From the NCBI GenBank assembly GCA_003427395.1, contig BFEA01000003.1, forward strand, positions 7,912,346 through 7,955,980: a stretch of 43,635 bases of DNA, in the 5' to 3' direction. Origin of the DNA: Chara braunii (lineage: Eukaryota > Streptophyta > Charophyceae > Charales > Characeae). Positions 37,984 to 43,635 of this stretch are shown one piece after another. A program made the translations under genes and the position numbers. Each line of letters begins with the position of its first letter. Within the stretch, counting starts at the first letter, position 1. The notes below the pieces were generated by a model that was not told the origin of the DNA, searched no databases, and saw nothing but the letters and a program-made list of their open reading frames with translations.

Positions 37984-38962
37984 TGAAACGGTTTCACCCA
38001 GTTGACCCGACATTGCAGACACAAAGATTCGATACCCAGACCTGTGCCCTAACCCTGTATATTGAACCTGTGTGCTGAGTGAGATTCGATCCCTAGACCT
38101 ATCCTATACCTGTACATAGACCCAGTGACCTGAGTAGGATTCGATCCCTAGACCTGCCCTAGGTCCTAGGCTAGTCTGTAGGTCGGACAGTAGGACTTGA
38201 TCCCTAGGTCTGTAAATTAGGAGTTAGGTCTGTAACCATTAGGCTTAGGAAGGTCTGTTCTAGAAGTCTCTATCTGAGTCTACTGAGGCCTAGAGTTTGT
38301 CTGTAAGTTAGAAGGTCGTAGGTCCCTGTAGGCAGTCCAGTCAGCAAGTACCAGGGGTGGAGGCTGCACGTGGGGAAACAGGAAGGCCCACGCGTTTGGA
38401 GAAGATTCCAGAATACGCGTTTTGGGGCCCAGCTGCTCACACGTTTGGCCCAGGCCCACACGTTTTGAGGCAGGGCCCGGGTACCTCTGAAGAAGTATAA
38501 ATAAAGAGGCAGTGTCCAGCCATTCATTCATTCGCCTGTGTGCCATGCGGAAGAGCTGCCTTGGTATCTTGTGCGTGGACTGAAGGTGCCCGGAGAAGAA
38601 GTGGGCTGTGAAGAAGACAGCGGCCATAGTGAACCAGTGAGGGAGACACCGGCAACCATAGCTAGGGGGAGGATGACGACGGCGGCCATAGCCGCCCAGC
38701 TGTTGGTGCAGGGTGTACAAAGTGTGTGTTTGTGCAGCATGGACATTCAGGGTGATCCTCGTACGTGCGTGCATGTGAGGGTGAGGGAGAGTGAGGCTGG
38801 TGGTAGAGACAGTGTTCGGCTCCCATAGCCGCAAGTTGTACAGTTGATTCAGACTGAGTTTAATACAAGTTCATTGTTGTTTCTGAATTGGAAGAGTTTG
38901 GTTTTGCCATCGGTTCTCAAGTGTGCATGTTGTGAGCACGTCTGAAGTTGAGTCTGATTGCA
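37984..38962 (+). repeat. Element C 3' LTR
   Basis: It matches 30751-31747 throughout with scattered differences; TATAAATA is at 38496. It starts TGAAACGGTTTCA and ends TCTGATTGCA. CCAA duplication follows at 38963-38966. Confidence 0.9.
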
Positions 38963-38966
38963 CCAA

Positions 38967-39160
38967 CCTTGCATTGTCTATTATATTGTCTATCTATACC
39001 TTTTCGTTATGGATGTTTTTTTTTTTTGTGGAGGAAATGAGAGAGAGAATTTGTGGTGCTTTAACAAAACACACACACACACACGCGCGGGCGCGGGCCC
39101 GTGTGCGAGTAGTTAATGGTTTGCATGGCTGAGTATTTGTTGAGCAGCAAATGTGCTTAC
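38967..39160. other. Intron end with (CA)n and GC-alternating tract
   Basis: Poly-T at about 39010-39022 and CACACACA running into CGCGCGGGCGCGGGC near 39069-39100, flanked by CACAC/GTGTG arms. Alternating purine-pyrimidine sequence can adopt Z-DNA. Confidence 0.6.
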
Positions 39161-39333
39161 CAGTAGCCGAAGCCTTCCGATCTCATCTAGGAGATCTTTT
39201 TTGGCACTTCCTTTCAGTTGCGCTGCATCAAATCCATCTATCCCCGTCCCCTCTTCTTGGTTGTATCCACCTCCTTTCTCCTTGATCAATCGCTTGAATA
39301 TTGAAAATACTGCCTTGAGTTGTAGCATGCTTC
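39161..39333 (-). CDS. Host gene exon: kinesin-9-like, segment before the QRDNEINILV coil
   Basis: A 173-bp exon bounded by an acceptor (pyrimidine-rich tract ending GGCTCAG) and donor GTAAGC. It encodes SMLQLKAVFSIFKRLIKEKGG, a Gly/Asp/Glu linker, and DLLDEIGRLRLL. The spacing and pattern (K-x-V-F-x-x-F/H-K-x-L-I/L) correspond to the stretch just upstream of the coiled-coil signature in KIF6/KIF9-type kinesins. It ends in phase 0, and the exon at 21514-21890 starts in phase 0 with VKQRDNEINILV; the join RLRLL-VKQRDNEINI follows the family order. Without the second exon I would not have named it. Confidence 0.6.
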
Positions 39334-39444
39334 CTGAGCCACAGGCCCGAAGAGACAGTCCACAGAAAGGGTTCACCTCATTAACCTGCTATTTGACCCA
39401 GTCGTCCTGCATCCTTTTTCTTTCCTTTTTTTTACATAATTCAA

Positions 39445-39524
39445 CAATTTCTGGATTTGTGTGTCATCCTTGTGGAGGCCATGCTAATCTTTTTTGTGTC
39501 TTCTTCCCATCTCAATGGATGTCT
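39445..39524 (-). pseudogene. U6 snRNA pseudogene
   Basis: The plus strand reads ATTTCTGGATTTGTGTG, TCATCCTTGTG and GGCCATGCTAATCTTTT in the order of the reverse complement of U6 snRNA, and even the far end (ATGGATGTC) resembles the U6 5' stem region. Substitutions in the conserved ACAGAGA box (here ACAAAAAAGA) and missing bases make it non-functional. It lies in the intron between two kinesin-like exons, in the same orientation as the gene. Confidence 0.65.
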
Positions 39525-39660
39525 AGTCACCCAGCATCCAGCACCTTTTCATCCAGCAATGCTTGAGAGCCTACTCAGATACACAACAGGGGAAAACAAA
39601 GAAAAGACGGGAGCTCAGAGGGCATCAAATTGAGGCGAAAATGCATGCCTGAGTTTACAC

Positions 39661-39696
39661 TGAATGAATCAATGTCGAAGTACTCCTTTGCTTGGC
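39661..39696 (-). CDS. Tentative 36-bp exon of the kinesin-9-like gene
   Basis: On the minus strand TTTTCTTTGCCTTAG is a good acceptor, followed by codons for QAKEYFDIDSF and a weak donor GTGTAA. Phase 1 at its end fits the start phase of exon 39161-39333. The residues fit the family's segment before the helix in that exon, but the exon is very short and this is only a suggestion. Confidence 0.3.
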
Positions 39697-39730
39697 CTAA
39701 GGCAAAGAAAATGCACAAAAAAGCACAACG

Positions 39731-41161
39731 TGTTACAATCCTGGCCAATTTCGAAGTGCAAAATTCACGAGAACGCACAATGCAGTCCAATTGCAAAAGA
39801 AATGAATGAACTTGAGAGGAGAGAGTTTGAAAGAAGATGAAGATGTACACCAGCAGAAGACCAATGATAATTGATCATAATTCTCCCTTCTTCTAGCCAA
39901 CTAACTACTACTCCTGATCTCCTCCGCTCTTATTCAACCAGTCAATAATAAGAATAATGATGAATGGCAAAACCAGAATCAATGTCCGAATCCGTCTTCT
40001 ACTGCCAGCACAACTTGAGGTCCACCATAGCCATGGCCGTCTTCCTCTTCCCTCTTCATCCAGGCCGAGGCTATGGCGGACTACTAAGGGCCTTGCCCTG
40101 ACGTGCAAAAGACAATGCAAAACAGCTATGGCCTCTTCCTCTCAGACCGTCATGCCTGATTCTGTGTTACATGCTGTGCCTGCAACAGGCTGCACGGGCC
40201 ATTTTCAGGCCCGTGACGTTTTCAGGCCAAAAGCCAGCGCCCACCAAGGTGATGGAGATGGTGTCCACCATAGCCAGGTAAGTACCCCTGGCGCTCCCCT
40301 CACCTAGTCCCCTTCTTCCTCCTCCTCCTACCCGAGCATCTCCACCATCGCCAAGGTGGAGAGCTGGGCGCTCCCCTCCCCCACAGCGCTGCTTCCAACC
40401 AGCACTCCAGCAGTGTCTTGGCATACTTGCACGCAGCAAACTGAGGCTGAGCCTCTACCTCAGGCTGGAGATATAGCGGCCCCCACAGTGCTGCTTCCAA
40501 CCAGCGCTCCAGCAGTGTGTTGGCATACTTGCACGCAGCAAACTGAGGCTAAGCCTCTCACGCAGCCTGGAGATATAGCGGCCAACCTGCCTCTTGGGCG
40601 GTGACTTCCAGGCCGCATGGCCTGCAAGCAATCGGTACCTCCTCCCTTTCAGAGGGAAACATCATTGCAGGCTCTGATATCGTCCGCACAGGCCATAGAC
40701 TACAGACTACTTGGACTGGTACCCGCCTAGACCTAGCCTACCGCTACTGGGCCTCTAAAAATGCCAACTTTTGTCTTCTTCTGCTCGGCCTCTGGTTCCT
40801 GACACATCTATCGCTACTTGAGTGGTACCGACCTACCTGCTACTTGAGTGTTTTCCTGCTGCCCTAATTGTCACAGGCCTACTCCCCACTACTTGAGTGT
40901 TTTCCCCGCTGCAACCCTCCAAGTCACGGCCACAGGTAAGTATTGGCCCTGCGGGGCCTTCAAAACAAACAAGTGCCCTTGCCGGCCACACACACACTCA
41001 CGCAGAAAAGCACTCAGACATGCACACAGACCGGCAAGCACGCACACGTACAGACTTAGAAAACTCAGCAAAATGTGGGAATCTCAGCAAGGCATACATT
41101 TCCCGCAGCAAGACTCAGAAATCAGTTGTGTTCTCAGGCTGTGTTTTGGCAGGTCTTTACA
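39731..41161 (-). repeat. Element D 3' LTR (complete)
   Basis: 1431 bp. In element sense it runs from TGTAAAGACC (41161) to GGATTGTAACA (39731). It abuts a strong polypurine tract. The other family members are at 2560-11006 (split) and 22177-23092. It includes a private 102-bp tandem duplication at 40382-40585. It lies 34 bp from the tentative kinesin exon, so D is inserted in the same host gene. Confidence 0.85.
40382..40585. repeat. 102-bp tandem duplication inside the D LTR
   Basis: 40382-40483 and 40484-40585 are near-identical (CTGCTTCCAACCAGC ... GGAGATATAGCGGCC). The other family D LTRs have this block once. Confidence 0.85.
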
Positions 41162-41178
41162 CTACCCCCCCCTCAAGA
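41162..41178 (-). other. Element D polypurine tract
   Basis: The minus strand reads CTTGAGGGGGGGGTAG directly before the LTR start TGTAAAG. This fixes the orientation of family D LTRs. Confidence 0.75.
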
Positions 41179-41252
41179 GCAAGGTCCCTCGAGCAAGTAA
41201 CTCAATCTGAGCCCCTGACAAACACATCATAAGCAAACATAGCAAAGAGAGT

Positions 41253-41450
41253 TCATTTATAATCGGTAGCAGTGAGTTTCGCAGAGATGGCTGGAACAAC
41301 ATCGGAAACTATCTTTCGCTCATATGCTTTGACAACGCGAGGTGCGCTTCGCAGCAGCTCTTTCTTTGATATCCAATAAAGATAATCCACCGGAGTGATA
41401 CGTGAAATGAAACTGGTACTGTCTGTTACGTCCCTTACTAGTATGGCTTG
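41253..41450 (-). pseudogene. Element D chromodomain-like C-terminus of pol
   Basis: The minus strand encodes DYLYWISKKELLRSAPRVVKAYERK, matching WFTKKQLLESGPDIVFAYERG of A, then SDVVPAISAKLTATDYK and a TGA at 41253. Upstream homology fades near 41450. Between here and the integrase (41842) lies foreign sequence. Confidence 0.7.
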
Positions 41451-41841
41451 TAATTCTGTCTATTTGACTGCCATTGATTGCCTGAGGGAGTCTATTTATG
41501 AAGTTTTAACTTATGAATTTTATTCAAAACAATGTTTTTTATTCTTTTTTGAATAATACAAATCCTAACTCAATCCTGGTTTGGTAGGTAATAGAACTTC
41601 AAAACGAGATCTTATAGATAAATATGTAGAAGCTTGCCCTATGCCAGTACTAGAAGTACTTCCATTGATAGAAGACATACGAGTTTCAAGAGTCTAGCAT
41701 AGAGAAAACTTCACTCAATTCCCTGTGGGACAAGGGGCAGTCCAGAGAAGTAAGTTCATTGAATTTAACTTCTCTCTTGTTGAGAATTCAAAGATTATTA
41801 GCTGATGAATTAGTTGTAGCAGTATTGGTTTCTTTAGTTCC
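41451..41841 (+). other. Foreign insert in element D, partly plastid atpI-like
   Basis: About 390 bp with lower GC than D. At 41785-41836 the plus strand reads RLLADELVVAVLVSLVP, which matches the conserved LADELVVAVLVSLVP segment of the plastid ATP synthase subunit a (atpI). It is followed directly by integrase sequence of D. The rest (for instance a frame reading [23 protein letters not shown] near 41570-41640) has an organelle-like composition but I cannot name it. Probably plastid DNA captured in a repair event. Confidence 0.5.
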
Positions 41842-42640
41842 TTACGCGTGAAAGACTGGGTACGTGTGTATATAAGGAGGCACGTCAATCGCATATGAAG
41901 GACCGAACTCATGATCAGCTACCACCTTCAGAACCTCACAGTAGCATGACACCCCCTCTTCTTCTGAAAATTCAGACATCTTTACCCAGACATAGCTTCC
42001 CACTTTGAAATTCGTTGGTCTGCGCTTCTTGTTGGCATAATGGATCATGGCATGCTGTCGCTTGGTCATTGCTGCAACAGCAACCTTGAGCAAGCGATCA
42101 TAGTTGGCATAGTAGCCAGGCCAGCCAAGCATCAGACCAGCCGTTCAGTGAACAAATAGGAGAGAGGGTTGCGGATCTTCCAACCGAAATGCAGCCTGTT
42201 CGACGCCATGCCGATGGAAGAGTGAATGGAGTTGTTGTACAACCCCTTCACCGCATGCAACTCTTCATCCCACGTTTCCCGGTTCCGGATAATTAAAGCG
42301 CGGAGAAGCTGTATCACAGTCTGGTTGATTTCCTCACAGTTGGCTTCGGGGCGTCGACCAAATGTCATCTTCAGTTTGATACCACCACATTGGGAAGTGA
42401 AGTCCTTCCAATTGGTACTTATGAAGCGGGGGTCCCGATCACTCACAAGGGTTATTGGAGTTCCATACTGCATAATGTACTTCAGGTGGAATTCATGAAT
42501 CACAAGGTCACTTGGGGTGTGAGCTGGCAATGGATCAGATTCAAAAACTTGGAAAAACAGTCAACAATCACCAACTCCGTTGTCCCTTGAGCACGTCGTT
42601 GTTTCATCTCAGCCCGATGCTCTAGGTGATGGTGGAAGTC
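41842..42640 (-). pseudogene. Element D integrase
   Basis: Three frames: VIVDCFSKFLNLIHCQLTP with the first Asp (about 42500-42600); 42132-42530 with TLVSDRDPRFIS (second Asp), RRPEANCEEINQ (Glu) and NNSIHSSIGMASNRLHFGW; 41842-42132 with YANKKRRPTNFKVGSYVWVKMSEFSEEEG and YAIDVPPYIHTYPVFHA. The DDE residues are present, but small frameshifts near 42530 and 42132 break the chain, and it is cut off at HTYPVFHA by the foreign insert. Clearly a different subfamily from A, B and C by sequence. Confidence 0.82.
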
Positions 42641-42823
42641 AACCTTCTCAGACTCCTCCCAAGGCTCAACATAAAGAACATGGCAAGTACTAGCCCTGGA
42701 CTCTGCAGATGATAGGACTTCAAGAGAGGACTGCCAAACTGAATCAGGTTCCTTAGAGGAACTGCCACTTACCGGTTCAGTCTCCCTTGTTGTAGAGTGT
42801 GCTGACCACAAATCTACGGCCAA
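42620..42823 (-). pseudogene. Element D start of pol, fused to integrase by deletion
   Basis: The frame starts in the -1 overlap at the gag stop (AVDLWSAHSTTRE), runs through a Ser/Glu-rich linker typical of the region before the protease, and then passes within a few residues into integrase (ELVIVDCFSK). Protease, RT and RNase H, about 2 kb, are missing: an internal deletion. Confidence 0.75.
42792..42817 (-). promoter_or_regulatory. Hairpin at the gag stop / -1 pol overlap, element D
   Basis: On the minus strand GTAGA pairs with TCTAC, with an inner TGTG/CACA stem after a small internal loop. TAG (42814-42816) is the gag stop, and pol is in the -1 frame. An A-AAT tetranucleotide is 5-6 nt upstream. 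Related in position to the hairpins of A-C, but with different sequence. Confidence 0.4.
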
Positions 42824-43510
42824 TTTTGGTTCACCTGTAGCCTATAACAATCCTGGACTTTGTGTCCCAATTTCTGGCAATGAAGGCAACCTCCCTTCTT
42901 GATCCTAACCTTCCAATCATTTTCACTGATCCGGAGATCAACCCAAGGTTTGGTTGCAGCGTTCTCCGATTTGCACGGGATTCTGGCTCCTTTGGGGAGT
43001 GGCACAAAGTTCTTGCTTGAGTCCCTTTGTGTGGGCAGTTTTTTTAAAGAGGTTGATTTTTTCTTCTTTGTATCAGACTCATGGGCTGAAGAGGAACATG
43101 TTGTATCAGTGTCCTGTTCTTGGTCGTCACCAAGAGTGGGGTCATTTGCATAGGCCTCCTCTTTCGCCTCCAACAAGTTAAGCTCCTTGAGACGATTGCT
43201 GCCTCTGAACCGTCTACCGCTTATGGGCTTCTTGCCCCCTGTTGTGGAGACGAGGTCCTATGCCTCAAGGCTGATTACATCCTGAATGAGGGAAAAACAG
43301 TCCATATATCCAATGAGATCTCTGCCTGGGCGATGTGCGTAAGTAGTGAGAATCGTAGCTTTCACAACATCCAAGCATGATTGTCCAGTCATTTCCCACC
43401 CGGGTGTAGCAAAGAGTTTGCTAACATACAATTGCAGGTTGTACACGGTGCCCGACCACTTGCTGCGCTTGAGATTGTCAAGCTTGTTCCTTACTCTAAC
43501 AGAGAAGAAG
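42814..43510 (-). pseudogene. Element D gag, 5'-truncated
   Basis: One frame with a single in-frame TAG at 43258-43260. The capsid end (VYNLQLYVSKLFATPGWEM ... LIGYMDCFSLIQDVISLEA) is followed by an acidic/Lys-rich linker and one CCHC knuckle, CLHCQKLGHKVQDC (C-x2-C-x4-H-x4-C). It ends NQNWP and TAG. Upstream of about 43510 the frame runs into a 49-bp tandem repeat with no gag character, so the N-terminus is missing or displaced. Confidence 0.75.
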
Positions 43511-43540
43511 AGATATGGAGAAGGGCAAGTACAAATAGAT

Positions 43541-43635
43541 TAGCAGCACTAGAGGCAGGAGGTAGAGGAAGAGAATTAGGGAAATAGACTAGCAGCACTA
43601 GAGGCAGGAGGTAGAGGAAGAGAATTAGGGAAATA
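43541..43635. repeat. 49-bp tandem repeat at the window edge
   Basis: TAGCAGCACTAGAGGCAGGA and the following bases start at 43541 and again at 43590; the second copy runs to the edge of the window without a difference. It may continue further. Confidence 0.85.

Larger units (their letters stand above)
30751..38962 (+). mobile_element. Element C: full-length but decayed Ty3/gypsy element
   Basis: Two LTRs of 997 and 979 bp, CCAA on both sides (30747-30750 and 38963-38966), a primer site, leader, gag, protease, RT, RNase H and integrase on the plus strand. RT has lost about 108 bp and further segments; several frameshifts and stops interrupt pol. gag is nearly complete. The LTRs differ by scattered substitutions and small indels, more than in A, so C is older. 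Confidence 0.92.
21891..39160 (-). other. Inferred 17.3-kb intron of the kinesin-9-like gene
   Basis: Bounded by donor GTAAGC (plus 39155-39160) and the acceptor ending CAG (plus 21891-21893), both read on the minus strand. It holds an LTR fragment of family D, all that is left of element B, the whole of element C and MITE 2. The intron is inferred from the matching phase and the family order of the two exons. Confidence 0.55.

Noticed and set aside
41560-41700. Further plastid or mitochondrial gene fragment
   Set aside because: The frame reading [16 protein letters not shown] looks organellar in composition, but I cannot match it to a gene.

Overview
The window is repeat-rich nuclear DNA from a green-lineage (streptophyte) eukaryote. 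Four Ty3/gypsy-type LTR retrotransposons with chromovirus-like pol ends (A-D), a further 7-kb insertion (E), a solo LTR, an LTR fragment and two MITEs account for most of it. A fragment resembling plastid atpI and exons resembling kinesin-9 (a motor of flagellated cells, absent from flowering plants) point to a lineage with plastids and motile sperm. A charophyte such as Chara would fit, but that is inference; no marker gene fixes the species.

Layout. 1-2555: no recognised gene. 2560-11006: one solo LTR of family D with 4-bp target duplication AAAG, split by the 7.07-kb insertion E (3300-10373, duplication GCGT). 11007-11951: AT-rich non-coding DNA with a U6-like fragment. 11956-20889: element A, minus strand, the best preserved, with two LTRs (duplication CTTT), a 665-base N gap in its right LTR and two single-N assembly joins in its left LTR. 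21259-21468: a MITE. 21514-21890: a kinesin-9-like exon, minus strand. 22177-23092: a family D LTR fragment. About 24440-28596: element B, plus strand, 5' truncated and decayed, with its 3' LTR starting at 28597 and a second MITE at 28938-29132. 30751-38962: element C, plus strand, two LTRs, duplication CCAA. 39161-39333, and tentatively 39661-39696: further kinesin-9-like exons, minus strand, with a U6 pseudogene between them. 39731 to the right edge: element D, minus strand, its 3' LTR, polypurine tract, broken integrase with a plastid-like insert, an internal deletion, and gag.

How it fits together. The exons at 39161-39333 and 21514-21890 join in the same phase and recreate a kinesin-9 coiled-coil signature. 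Elements B and C and one family D LTR fragment therefore appear to sit in one roughly 17-kb intron of a host gene on the minus strand, and A and a MITE in the next intron downstream. The elements share one plan: LTR, initiator-Met-tRNA-like primer site, long leader, gag with a CCHC knuckle, then protease-RT-RNase H-integrase in the -1 frame.

The most interesting signals are: a hairpin that begins at the gag UAG stop in all four elements, with one compensatory base-pair change, suggesting a shared -1 recoding signal; leaders packed with transcription-factor-like motifs (ten CCACGTCAG in A, eleven TTGAC[C/T] in C); and a uniform 4-bp target duplication in four independent insertions.
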